From Tetrapyrgos nigripes (taxonomy: Eukaryota; Basidiomycota; Agaricomycetes; Agaricales; Campanellaceae), in the NCBI GenBank assembly GCA_013368315.1, contig JAACJM010000002.1:1302001-1366000 (forward strand): a DNA stretch of 64,000 nt, written 5' to 3'. Within the stretch, counting starts at the first letter, position 1. Every line of letters begins with the position of its first letter. Of the stretch, positions 45,474-57,683 are shown piece after piece. The notes beneath the pieces are model-generated. The model was not told the DNA's origin and searched no databases. It saw only the letters and a list, made by a program, of their open reading frames with translations. Both the position numbers and the translations under genes were made by a program.

Positions 45474-46123
45474 CCGGTCAATACCATGCCAGGCAGTCAC
45501 TCGCTGGTTGTGAATGAACAGAGATGAGAGCTCGTCCAGCTTGAGGGCACTGAAAAAGCCAACACACCATCTGCATCAAAGATGTGGTTGAAGGGTAAAG
45601 GAACGAAGGAGATCAATTGTAAACGGGCAGTGTTGGGAGGGCGGGTTTGGCGGTGCTAATTTTAGGACGAGGACGCGGAGAAAAAGTCAAACCATTTTCA
45701 TGATTAAAATGTTCAATCTCCGATTTACTCCAGTTTGTCTTCTCTTGGACTCTTCACTCTGGGCACCCTCGCACCACGCACCTTCAATTGCTGACCATTT
45801 CGCGCATCTGTATTGCCTCCTTCAAAGTCGTGAACTTGCGGGTGCTTTGGATATCATCTATGTTTGATCTATGTACTTGCAGCAATGCCGGCAACTAGCA
45901 GGTTCTCGTTTGACGCTCTTGGGTAACTCAGAGCTCCTGTAATCCTGCCTCCCGTCAGGCCGGTCGGATCAACGTCTCCCGTGCCTGTTCCCGCCTCTCC
46001 CGTTCCCGTCCTCCCGTGATAACCCGGAACAGTACTGCATGTTCGGATGTAGGTAGTTGCGCAGTTGTTGTCAGGTTGTAGCAAATTTACAGAAGTGGGA
46101 AATTTGATTTGAAAGGTGTAGCA

Positions 46124-46179
46124 CGATGTAGCAGTGCTGTAGTGAGTTTAAGTCACTAAACTCCTACACTACTACATCG
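46124..46179. repeat. Imperfect hairpin
   Basis: CGATGTAGCAGTG on the left pairs with CACTACTACATCG on the right through a GAGTTTA/TAAACTC stem. A related word (CTACTACACTACTCACTACA) recurs near 46456. Possibly the tip of a degraded MITE. Confidence 0.5.
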
Positions 46180-46698
46180 GTGATACATCCCTGCTAGACG
46201 TTTATGTAGCGATCGTGGGTTTGTTTTTTGTCGAGCATAGGAATGCGTTCTCAAATGGTTGTGCACTTGGATATCTCAATTCTTCAATGACCTTGATACG
46301 GGTTTCCAACAGGACGGGTGAGTGATTTGGGTCCATGCCTTGTACAACTTGACGGAATTCATGTGGCTCGTAGAGCATCCAGCTAGGTCTCGGACACGAT
46401 ACGACACTGGTTGACCATTCATAGACGCGAACGGGTAACGAGTAACGGGTGCGTCGTTAAGCTACTACACTACTCACTACATCATTTCCTCACTTCAGCT
46501 CCAGTTTTTCCTCTACCGACCATGTCACAGCCCAAACCAATCATCAATTCCCCAATGCCCCATTTCCCTTGAGCGGCTATGGACCATGCTACCCGATGAT
46601 AGTCTTTGAAGAGATCACACTACAAGGAGACGAGATCAGGCCGTACAAGTCGCTGCAACGAGTAAAGAATATTTTAGGACGAGCATGAAAAGCATACG
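46180..46698. other. Upstream region of the DPBB gene
   Basis: No gene recognised apart from the ACTACA words mentioned for the hairpin. Confidence 0.4.
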
Positions 46699-46707
46699 TA
46701 TAAAAAG
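46699..46707 (+). promoter_or_regulatory. Putative TATA box of the DPBB gene
   Basis: TATAAAAAG about 177 bp upstream of the ATG at 46876, followed by a pyrimidine-rich leader. Confidence 0.5.
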
Positions 46708-46875
46708 GCTCCATTGGAATGGAAATACCCCAGAGCCTGGTGCTTTAATCCACTGTCTACTCGTGTATCAGCTGGTCTGATATAATCTCTTTCTATACCT
46801 TCACTTTCCATCTGCCTGATCATCCTTAAAACCTGTCACCACTCAACCTCATCCTAATCTCTAACGTCACTCACG

Positions 46876-47527
46876 ATGCATCCTACTTCCCTTACTTCAT
46901 TCCTCCTCGCAGCTGTAGCCTTAACCTTACCCTCTGTTCAAGCTGCTCCCGCTCCCGCTTCCGCACCCGGCTTCTTGAGCGGCACCCAGACTGGTCAAGG
47001 TGGGCTTCCATTTCTTTGACAGAAAAATTTTCAACTGAAAGTTTTCCTCGTTGATAGCCACGTATTACTCTAGTAAGCATTCCTGATTCTTTGTTCGCCC
47101 AAAGATTCTGAATTCCATTCCAGCTGGTCTCGGTGCCTGTGGCATCACCAACACTGACGCTGACCACATCGCCGCCGTCTCTCACCTGTTGTTCGACCAG
47201 TACCCGTAAGTTTTTTTTTGCGATCAGTCTATTTATGCTGTTCCTCATCAATGTAACTTTAGCGGCTACAACGGAGGCAACCCCAATAGCAACCCTGTCT
47301 GTGGCAAGAAAATCAAGGCTACTTGTGCGCGCTGTCTTTTTTGTCCAGTGTACTGAGTGTACTGATCTTAATCTATATTAGACAAAGGAAAGTCCACCAC
47401 CGTCACCGTAACTGATAGGTGTGAAGCTTGCGCTATGACCGACCTGGACTTCTCCCCCGCCGCTTTCAAGGATTTGGCCGACCCTTCTCTTGGTCGTCTC
47501 TCAGGCATGACTTGGGTTTGGGCTTAA
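46876..47527 (+). CDS. Secreted DPBB (RlpA-like) domain protein
   Basis: Five exons (46876-46999, 47058-47072, 47124-47205, 47263-47324, 47382-47527) join without a stop. A signal peptide (MHPTSLTSFLLAAVALTLPS) and an Ala/Pro-rich propeptide-like stretch precede a double-psi beta-barrel: ATYYSTGLGACG, then HIAAVSHLLFDQYP, PVCGKKIKA, TVTVTDRCEACAMTDLDFSP, FKDLADPSLGRL and MTWVWA at the end. The Cys pattern and the TVTDRCxxC block are typical of small fungal barwin/expansin-like proteins that act in the cell wall or outside the cell. Catalysis is not expected for this small form. Introns are 50-60 nt, one exon only 15 nt. Intact. Confidence 0.93.
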
Positions 47528-48447
47528 GCCCCTATACCCTCTACTGCAACATCATTCGACGTCCAGGAGGAATCGTACCCCTTGCCTTGCTAGTGAGGAG
47601 CCTGGAATTATTGTTGTCACTTCTGGAATGGGGATGGCTTGTCCGTGCAATGCTTGTTTGCTATATCACTATTGCTTACATTTTCACGGTGGTTGTTGTA
47701 GAGTATGTAGATATTAGGAATTTACGAGGTTTTTGTGGATACGATGAAAGGGAAGCCAATGACGTTGGAATGATGCGGCATGCCCCTCATAGTACGACGC
47801 CCACACATCCAACAACTACGAAAAAGAGCGGCTGGGACCACATAGGTTCTATAATGAATCACCCCATTGCAACGAGTGTGGGGAATGGGGTAATTCAGCA
47901 TGTGAATGGGGAAGTGGGTATAATGGTTATGGAGGGGACACTTGGTATGGGTACTGGTCTGGGTGATGGTATGGGTGGTAGAGTAGGGATTATCGGCATC
48001 CCACTCCAGTATTCAGGCGGAGATTCCAGGTATTACCTTTCGGTTCTCAAACTTACAGGGTTCTCTTAGCGATGTGGATACAAGCCATGGAGGGCCAACG
48101 AGAGACGTTTTGAAGTTATTGACGGGGCAGTGATGGCTGTCACAGATCGTCATGTTGTCTGTCGGTCAAACCCCATTTACTAGCATGTATGTAGGATACA
48201 ACAAATACATGCTCCTTCGTGGGTGACTATATCATAATTGTGCATGTACTCATCATTTCTGTTATCCTCTAGTTCACTATCTACACGTTTTTCTCATACC
48301 TCTCATGGAGGTCGGTAGACGCACAGTATTTGGTTTGATACGTATTCTTATTCTTAGTACATGGATATCTGACACACTCATTTTATGATACACTGTAGAA
48401 GAAAACGGCCGCGTAATAGGAATCAAATCATTAACTCGACTCGACGT
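47528..48447. other. No recognisable gene
   Basis: A long open frame here starts inside the last DPBB exon in another frame and has no domain; I take it as chance. This is the intergenic space between convergent genes. Confidence 0.55.
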
Positions 48448-50668
48448 TCAATGTTCCACCTCCTCCCACCCCCTCCCAACCGTCTTGCGTAACTCCTCCG
48501 GTGTGAGTTCCTTTCCATCTTTCCGGGTAGAGAAATACCCACTGGCGATCTTAGCGTCGATTTCGACGCGGGAGTCGGGTGGGATGAGATGGTCTGTGTA
48601 GTAGTATGAGGGAGTGAGTATATGCGCCAAAGAAACGAGTATGAGTATATGTGTGAAAGAATACGCGTGAAACAAGTGAAATGCAAATACGAAACAACCA
48701 AAGACACAACCACCAAAGAAAGTCAAACGACCGGAGAATGAGAACGAGAGATGAAAATGATGCAGCGAATAGAAAATGCATGAAGCAAAAAATATAAGTA
48801 AAGATAGGGTTAGAGGAGGAAGGTAACAGAAGGGAAAACAAGAAAAGGAAGTAGAAACCGACGCAAAATCAGACTCACCCGGCAGCTCATACCTCCTCCC
48901 AACATCAATCCCACTCCCTACAACGGCATCATACTTCATATCACTCATACTAACCATGTTATCCACTCGTCCTCTCTTCTTTCCGTCGGCACCTACATTT
49001 CCTCGCTCGTTAACGCCGATACCGAGCCAGTGGAGGACGTCTGGCATGAGGGCTTGGAATCTAGATAGTACGGAGAGATTGACGAAGTGAGGAAAAGAGT
49101 ATGAGCGTGAATATCATTCGGTGGTAAAAGGAAAGGAAAGAAACGACACATGGAAAACTTACCTCATGTCCTTCACCCCAGCAATAATCTCTGTACTGGC
49201 AAAATATCGGTCAGCCGAATCCCCTCCCCTCTTCCTCAAATTATACACCAAGTACTTCGTCACCTCTCCCAACGCTCTCCCTTCTTTTCGGAAGTATACA
49301 ACCACCCCAACACCCTTCTTCTTCCCATCCTTAACCATATCTGCCTGAACACCCTGCGCCGTCCTTATACACTCCTCAATCGCATACACCAAGTACGGTT
49401 TACATGTACAAATATCACTTCCAAATACATCAGACCCATTACATTCATCGTGGACTCGGAGAGTGACATGGACATCGGGTGAAGAGGAGGAGAGGAGAGC
49501 AGGGTCACCGAAGATGTAGACGGTAAAGTTACCGATTGGGGGAAGGAAGGTTTTGATGTCGGGTCGCGTGATAAGTTCGGGGTACATTCCGCCGGTTTCC
49601 TCAAAGAGGGAACGACGGAGGAGAGTTTCGGAGCTGGGGTGAAGAAGAACCAAATCAGCAAGGTGACAGCGAGGAAAAAGAAGGACCACTCACATCCCAA
49701 ACCTCTCAGCTACACCAGGCAAATACCAAACGGGCTCTACCGCCGCCTTACTGACAGCAACCTCCACCCCAGGATCAATACTCTCATTCACACTCCCATC
49801 CTCCCTCTTCACCGGGCGACTCTTCATCACAATCTTCCCATCCACGTCAATCTCGCCTCTCCTCACAGTCTCATCCAACTCGCTCAGCTTGATATGTGCA
49901 CGTGTGACTGCAATCGAAGGCCGGATATCCAAGTTTTCGCCGCCGGCTTCTTTGGTAAGAAGCTGATTAGCGAAGATCTGAGCAGCGAGATGACCCCAGG
50001 GATCGAAAGAGACGATTCTGCCGGGTGTCCACCATGATTCGTTGGGTGGGATGTCAACGGGTGGGGCGGTCATTGAGTAGTCGGGACGATGGGAGGGAGA
50101 GAGGGTGCCCATCCCTATAGCGAGAGCGCGGTAGATGGAATAGGAACCGGAGTGGGCACCGAGAGCGTTGCGAAGTTTGATGGAAGAAGGAAGACGGGAG
50201 CAGATGACTGGACCACGGACAAGAGGATCTTTGGCGAACCAGTGTAGAACGTAAGGTTGGATACCGTGTTGGTCAGGGTAGGCTGCGGTACACGTGTTAC
50301 GGTGTTGAAGTGAAGAACACTTGTGGGGCCACGTACTAGTCAAAAGAACCCTTCCAGGATACAAAGCCTTCTCTCTTTCCTTATCTGTCGTCTCCATCAT
50401 CAAGGCTGTTCCTGGCGGAGGCGAGGTACTCAACGATGTAGCAATTGGAACATCGATCGAATCCGATGAGGTTGTCTGAGGAATGGCAGTGGCACCTGTC
50501 GAGCTTGTTGTCGTAGTTGGGCCACCTCCTGCTAACGCATCGACCTACAACTGTCAGTAAATGGTAATAGTCTTACAAAAGGCCTACCTTTGCCGCTAGA
50601 GTCTGTTGAGAGACTTGTAGTGCTTGGATTTGAGAGAGGATTTGGGTCAAGATAGAATCGTTAGACAT
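48448..50668 (-). CDS. Urc1 / GTP-cyclohydrolase-II-like protein
   Basis: GTP cyclohydrolase II opens the guanine ring of GTP in riboflavin synthesis; the fungal Urc1 branch belongs to the uracil catabolism (URC) pathway. The start MSNDSILTQILSQIQALQ at 50668 is followed by a linker, then YPGRVLLT, YPDQHGIQP, DPLVRGPVICSRL and the cyclohydrolase core: RVHDECNGSDVFGSDICTCK with the three zinc cysteines (C-x10-C-x-C), VVVYFRKEGRALGEVTKYLV, VSMSDMKYDAVVGSGI and PPDSRVEIDAKIASGYFS, ending at TGA 48448-48450. The Urc1-type extension and FRKEGRALGE favour Urc1 over the riboflavin enzyme. The exon chain is open throughout. Introns are 50-70 nt except the last, about 280 nt. Intact. Confidence 0.87.
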
Positions 50669-51292
50669 GGTTGAGACGCGTAGAGTGGAAAGGAAAAAGA
50701 GGTGGTGGTCTGTCACTATCCGTTTCGAGGACGGGGTAGATAGTCAGGATAAATGTGAAAATGTGAAAGGGGTCCGGCTTATTCAGCATCTGGCCGGGAC
50801 CGCGTTTTCTTTCTAACCACGATGCCGTCCTCCAACGTCCCGCTCCCACTTTTATCGCTTCTCCCGTCGTCGAGGGTCATATCTAGGACACCTCTCTTTC
50901 GGATTATCTAGGTAAATGGTAGTCTACACCTTTCTTCCTCGTCACGCAATCGTCACGTCGCGTACCACTCTGTTTATTAGTATACGCGCAGCTCAAATTT
51001 AACTCGGACCACTTATTGCCGCCATCAGCCTAAATCGCATACACCTAGATCTTCCTTCGGATGAGAGGTCAGAAGTTTGGTATGGTGATATACGAGGGAT
51101 CTTTTGCTTTACAATATTTCCGAAATATATTTCGCGACCTCGAGTGATACTGACTACCATATACGTCGTCAAGATACCAATGCCCAAAAAAACGAGCCAT
51201 CATTCCTAGAACTTGGTGGATATGAGACCATTATCAGAGTCGAGGGCTGTAAGAGATGCTCACTAGAATAAAACACTTGGATTCAATCCAAA
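50669..51292. other. Intergenic, upstream of Urc1-like gene
   Basis: No gene recognised. Lies between the Urc1-like start and the end of the MYND gene. Confidence 0.5.
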
Positions 51293-53822
51293 TCAAATCC
51301 TTTTCCACTCAACATAGCGTTCCTGCCATGTGCATGAGTACAGAGACATCTGTACAGCAATTAAACCACTGAAAACGATCTCAAGATGTTCGAAGACGCA
51401 CCAAAGCATATCTCTCATCACCAATAAGCTTCTGAGGTAAAGATTTGTGAGGAGATCCCAGCATGGCGCCCAGTCGCTAAAGAAGTACCGAGGAATGATC
51501 AGCATTGAAGTCAGCCTATGAAAAACAAAGAAAGAATGCATACGTGAGGGACAATCTTGTTTTTCTCTCTCGCCTGAAGTCCTGCCGTCTTGCTTTCTGT
51601 TAACGCACCTTTATCTCGAAGGTAGCAATGAAAGTGTTTGGAGTTCTCGTTGCATATCTCGATATTACCTAGGATGACCATCATACCAGTAGGATCTGGT
51701 GATAGCTGTCCACGTCGGGAAAGGGCCAGTGGGGAGACCAGGTCCTGATTTAATCCCAGTTGCTTCGTGTGAGTGCGTAGAAAGAAGATGGTGGGATATA
51801 GTTCATACCTGATACTGAGTTGCAAACATGTCTATCAGAGTAGCGCTGGCTGATTTGGACATCCCTTCAATGGTAGCACCTGGTGTGGTCAAAGCCCAGT
51901 TCATAAAGAGCCCGATTAGTGCAGCATGCTCGTTCACATCCTTGGACTTCAATAAAGGCCCCCATACTTCCAGGACACGCTTAACACCGACATATTCGGC
52001 ATCAACGATGTTGGACACCTCAATTCTGTCAAAGGCGATGGTGCGAGGAATGCCGGGAATAGATCCAGAACGAACACGACTAGCGAGATTGAGGGCATCG
52101 CAATTGACAACGGAGATATTGATTTTGAAGCTACGGAGACGATAGGCGAATTTTAGCAGCTGATCTTTGAGATAGAAGTAAAGGCAGCCGATGAGATCCT
52201 CTCGCGTGGTACCATGGGCTTTCCCAGCTTCAAATATAGCGGGAACACTAACTCAGACAGTTAGAATACTATCGAAAGGTAAAGAGGACAAGACAACTTA
52301 CTCCCATCCTTGATAAGGTGAAGCACTATCGTTCAAGTACAAGCGATGATCCGGGCTAAAAAGCCATGGGTTGGGTACGTTGAGGTGAGCGCTACACCCT
52401 CCGAAAGGATAGACGATTCCAAATTCACGCCATTCTTGAAACGCGACTCGATGGGAGGGTTCCAGACCAAGGTAGTATCGGTGTCTGTAATCGACACGCT
52501 GAGGCGCCATCATGACGTTATGCAACGCGTTATTGGCGACGGCAGGAGTCAGCCTACTAATGGTGTTTGTGGCGATGGTAGTGAGCATCGTGCGGAGGGT
52601 TTCGTCGTCGAAAACAACGTTAAGCGAAGAATGGGATCCAAAAGATAATAGGCGATGAGAAGACGTAGCCTTGGCACTGGGAAGGATACCGAGTTCCTGG
52701 TATAGTTTGAGAGATCTGATAGCCCAAGCGTCACCGGGAAGGAAGACAGAATACCAGAGATGCAGTGCAAGCTCTGCGGCATCCTCCTGGAGAGATGCGA
52801 TAAGTGAGAATGCAGATCTACTACAAACGCGACTGGAACAGATACATACGACATCGTCTCCAAGGCCAAGAATCGCGAGGACGAGGATGTTGCGACATAC
52901 AACCATAGGATCGTGGTCGTTTATGAGAATGTTCATAGTTCCGTTGTAGTCATCTGGAAGTCCGTTAACCGTTTTGAGAACATTCCTAAGATCACCAGAG
53001 GCTGCAAGAGGCGCTTGAATGTCAGATAAGAAAACAAACAGTTGGCAGGAGAACGTACCGACAAACGCAAGGGAGAAATCACTCTGAACGGCTCTATGGT
53101 GACCTTCGTTATTTTCCAAGTTCAACACATCCAAAGCTGGCATATTCCCCCAACTGTGAATAAATCCATTAGTCCTACAACTCGAGAAAGATACCAGTGA
53201 CTCCAACTCACAGACTACGGCACATGCCGAACATTTGCTGGCCTTCCCAGCCTTGCGCAGAGCTCGTCATCATGAAAACAGGTGAACGACGGTCTTGAAC
53301 CCATTTCGGTCGCCATTCCTTGGATTTCAAGCTATGCTTGCAATCTATCGCAGTATATCTTCGGTTCAGAGAGATACAAGCTGAAGAAATAGATATTAAC
53401 GTACCGCGTTTATGCGCTGCCCAATGAACCTTCTGACATTCCTGCGAGCAATAACTGACAAGACGACATCCGCTGCAGACTTTTGTGGCCTTGTTTCTAC
53501 ACTGGCGAGCTTTGGTAATGTCGTGATTAGCACATTCGAGTTGATCGAGATGGGTTTGAGTTCGCCTTGTCGGTTCACCGAGTATAGAAGGCATGACTTG
53601 ATCATGCTGGATACCATGTTTTTCCATCAGCTTAACGAATTCGAGTGCATCTCTTTCGACTGGGTCCTGCTGGCAGTGACGAGTAGTGTTTCCGGAGCTG
53701 TTGAGAAAGACAGGATGCCGGTCCGAGGAAGATTGCAGATAAGACGTTGCAGCGGAAATCTTCTCCTCGTCTGTCGAGAGCTTGGCAAATACGGCCTCGA
53801 GTTGTTTGAGAGGGTTCGTCAT
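51293..53822 (-). CDS. MYND-finger and DUF4470 protein
   Basis: The protein starts MTNPLKQLEAVFAKLS at 53822. A MYND zinc finger follows at about residues 95-140 (ARQCRNKATKVCSGCRLVSY, CSQECQKVHW, AAHKR then DCKHS across an intron). Next is DUF4470 (WGNMPALDVLNL, ASGDLRNVLKTVN, ILINDHDPMVVCRNILVLAI, LHLWYSVFLPGD), a long C-terminal region (QRVDYRHRYYLGLEPSHRVA, GMMVILGNIE, ALTESKTAGLQ) and the end FFSDWAPCWDLLTN then QERYVEWKRI. MYND fingers bind Pro-rich partners; this fusion is a large basidiomycete family of unknown function. At least seven introns of about 50-60 nt. No broken frame noticed, but I did not verify every junction. Confidence 0.87.
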
Positions 53823-54582
53823 GTGGGGTGGTAGTGGTGCGGGGAAGGAAGAATGGGCAAAGACGCCGAACAGGATACTTTTAGAGGGCGAAGGGATCGC
53901 AACGTAAGAAAAGCCTTTACGCCCAAAAGCACGGAACTAGAGTAAATACAAGCCTCGAGGTTTCCCTTGTTCCAGCTAGAATTCTGTGCTTCGGTGTCAG
54001 AGTTAGACTTTAGTAGGTCACGAGCCCAAATATAGATAGATAGATAGTAGATAATACAAACAATGAGGGTGAGTTCTTTACACTCCGTTTCCCTTTGTGG
54101 CAATGAGATTATGTATCTCCTTTTGCAACGTCAGACCTCGTACTCGTCATCCCTTCTAGTGTCATGATGAACTAAAAGCGTAGCACGGCTAGTACTTACC
54201 CTCTGACCTTTGTAGGTCCACAGCATTCTCAAGCCATCATCATTACGCAGTACAGAAATGAATTATCGGAGATGGAAATCGACCAGCATTCCTATCGCGT
54301 CGTGGTGGTTCGAGGAAACTGACCTTTGGGGTAAAGGCAAAGGCGTTCAAGACGAAGTTGAATCTGATCAAATGGAAGCCAGAGGAGTGAAGAGTGGTAG
54401 GAATTGAAGGTGTTTATATCTTACTACAAGTAGTAAAGTAGTAACGGAGGAGTAGAGGACTCGTCTAATCCATTGCAAATCCAATGCGTCGAGCTATGTA
54501 CCTGTTACTACTATACTTCGAGATACGAATACATTCCTCATACTTGTTACCTACAGCCCATAGCAAAACCTCGATGTACACC
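53823..54582. other. Intergenic
   Basis: No gene recognised. A short ATAG microsatellite lies near 54037-54050. Confidence 0.5.
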
Positions 54583-56837
54583 TTAATTATAAGTGCTCCT
54601 CTTTCGGAACATCACCTTTGCTGTTCTGTTTGGCATCATAGTTCGTCCGAAGCAGAAAGGTTTTGGAACAGTTTTGCTATCATGCTCGAGTTTGACATCA
54701 TAGGTCAGCAAAGTATGAGCTATGAGAGTCTTGAGCTCGTTCACGGCAAAGAACCGTCCAGGACTAGAGGTAAAGATGCGGTATTTAAGGCACTGCTGTC
54801 TGACACTCTGATATGACACCCACCAAGCGTGACGGCCAGCACCGAAAAACATGTACTCGGGATTTGGTGTGATCATTTGGTGCTTGATACTTTCGCCTTC
54901 CTGGGCCCTCATATCAGCGAAGCGGAACGGTTTGAATTCATAGGGATCTTCGTAGTAACGCTAAATTGAACCAACAAGGTCAGTATCAAATGAAAACCAA
55001 AAAATATGGTCTGACTTCGTCATGGTGCAAAGCAAAGGAAGCTATAGCGACTCTGCTTCCAGCAGGAATGGTTGTACCGTCAGAGAATGTGAAATCCTTC
55101 AACACTTCTCGATCTATCGACACTAAAAGGAGCGTTACATAGTAACCTTTATGGAACTTCAAGATGTAGAGATAAAACTTACATGCATGACCTCCCGCAG
55201 ATCTGACACACTCTTTCATGAAACTATCCATTCGTCGCAACTGACCCATAGCAAGTTTACTCCAGCCGTGCTCGTTGAGTGACGCTTCTACTTCCTCACG
55301 CAGAACGGTGATCACCTCATCAGGTTGAATGGAAAGATAGTATAAGATGTGGGTGAACGCCTGAATTGTAAATCAGTTCCGGACACTTATATACAGATTG
55401 GAGGAATCCCTTACCATACTCTGTGAAAAAGGCCTCAGAAACAATGAAATCCATTGCAGGGAAGAAGATCACATACCGTAGTATGTATCGCAGCCATGTT
55501 GATGTTGAGAATTCGCAGCGTCAGATCTCGCACAGTACGCAAGTCACCTTGAGGATTCTCATCCAGTAACCATGAAAGGAGATCGTTCTGGAGATACAAA
55601 TTAAGGGCCATGGACATCTTCTAGATAGACGAGCTATTTACCGGTCTTCCAGCCCAGTTTTTGCCATATTGATCATCTTGATCCAACCTTTCTTGAATCA
55701 TAGGTTCAAGATGTCGGCGAGCTTGCCTCACCGCCTTGGAAATAGGTGTCAAAAGATTGCCAGCAATGCTATGAATCAATCATGAGCTCATCCAAGTTAG
55801 AAAACAGACCTGATATAACAACTCACGGCTTCAACAGGTCCGGAAATAGATTGATGATTCTTGCAGCCTTAAAAACATCAACGGTGAACTCAATGTTGAG
55901 CCTCTATTCAGTATCGTCAGCAGTGTTGACACACACGACGAGTCTAGAGACCAACCATATAATCTGATTCTCGACCTTGTCAGAATCAGCATCGAGACTT
56001 CCATAAAACGAAAAGGAAGACAAACATAAAGGCAGATCAACAAAAAGCCTATTGGTTGTTCTACAAACAATTCTCATGACTGTGCTCAACGCGGGTACGG
56101 TGACCCAGTCTGCAGTATACGGTGAACACCGTATATCAGGTGTAACGACATGAGAAAGCTCACCATTCTTGATTGGGATTTCTTCACTAAAAGCGTTGAC
56201 AATCTCGTCGCGAACGTCTCCAAATCTATGCGATATGTTTCTCGTCAGAGAGGTTCTGACAACGCCCAAGTGATAATTATTAAGACGAGTCTCTTTGCCA
56301 ATGGTATAGTCCGTTTGGATGGTCTAGAACAGCGTACAAGGTTCAGATCAGGGCTGCAGCAAGTAGTGGGAGCGGACAAACGGTTGCTATGGCATCGTCA
56401 AACGATAGGTAGTCGTCACCTGCTTTCCTGAAGTCGTTGATCATATCCGGGCCAGTAATCACTACCAGCCATTGGTCTGGCATACGGACTTTGAAGGCTC
56501 GTCCTTGATACTAGTATTCATAGACTCAATGGAGTTGGCGACTTCATACAATCGAGACTCACCTTGTTGTAGCCTTCCTGAGCCATTTCGTATGCGTGTT
56601 TGATAAAGTGAACACCGCCATAATAAGAGCTGAAGAAGCCTTTGGGTCCAACGGTTGGAACATGTCTCAACTACCCATAAAAAGAGAGAGGGGGAGTGGT
56701 TGAGCTCCTATAAGTCGATGCACACTATATAGGCGGCTCACCTTCCAAGTCGTCAACTGGGCACGAATCACTTTGGAGATGATGATGGCTGCTCCAAAGG
56801 TCGCAGCCAGGTAGAGGAAACTCTTCAACTCAGACAT
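54583..56837 (-). CDS. Cytochrome P450
   Basis: P450s are haem monooxygenases, here probably ER-anchored. The start MSELKSFLYLAATFGAAIII at 56837 is a membrane anchor, followed by RHVPTVGPKGFFSSYYGG and a substrate-recognition region. NDLLSWLLDE leads to the I-helix type INMAAIHTT. The K-helix ExxR is present in MDSFMKECVR. Then DFTFSDGTTIPAGSRVAIAS, DPYEFKPFRF (PERF-like) and the haem loop FGAGRHACPGRFFA. The haem-ligand Cys codon is split by an intron (TG|T). The end is KVMFRKRSTYN with a TAA at 54583-54585. The substrate is unknown; overall look is of the basidiomycete P450s annotated as ent-kaurene-oxidase-like. Many 50-60 nt introns. No neighbour suggests a biosynthetic cluster. Confidence 0.92.
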
Positions 56838-57683
56838 AGTTGCTGCCAGACGATGGGGCCTTCTTATGTAGTCTCCCCTATGGACCCTTGGCGCGGTACC
56901 CTCGCTTGCTTATGTCGTCCACAGGCAGTCATCATAGTCATGAGGATTGCCGCCTTGATCGCTCATAGTCATACACAGATTTGTCCAATCCGTACCCTGT
57001 TCTCACCGAGGTTGGTGTCCTATTCAGTTGAGATGCCGAATACCGGCCATGGTCGGTAAGACTCGTGTAATAGGTTTCTTTCATCTCATTTACATAGTAC
57101 TACTGCAATATACCTACTGTCTATTTATCTCCTAGTCTATTCCTGAGCTGCAGAGGTCAGACCTGCATATCTGACGGAGCGAATAGGGTTTGAGCTTTGA
57201 TTCAAATCGGAATCAGCCTGAGGATTCATCCACACGTCCATATCATCCCCAACATTAGCTGAGGTGAACTTTCCAAGTCAAAAAGGCTTTCAACAAGCGC
57301 CACGATATTGATGGTGCCTGGTTGTCACATTTGATACAATATAATCCATATGAATAGATAAAAAGGTGTGCATTGGCAAAGACCACGAAGTACAATCATA
57401 ATGGCTAGCTACACTATCTGCAAGAAATATCATACGACTATATAACGTTGATTGATAAGATGCAGCGGCGGGTTTCAAACTACAACCAGACTCTCTGTGG
57501 CAGATCAACAAAATATACTTAGCTCTGACCATGATGAGCCCGTAAGCTGACAACGCCAATCGTCAGAGCTTCAACGGCTACATCTTTTTATTTCGTCTGG
57601 ATGGTTTCTAGGTCGATAATAATAATAGGGAGATTTTGATTCGAGTAAAAGGCAAGACAAGCTTCATAGGTACATAGGTGGAG
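56838..57683. other. Intergenic
   Basis: Upstream region of the P450 and downstream region of the 7-TM gene. No gene recognised. Confidence 0.5.

Noticed and set aside
47428..48069. 213-residue open frame after the DPBB gene
   Set aside because: It starts inside the last DPBB exon in another frame and has no domain or intron pattern.
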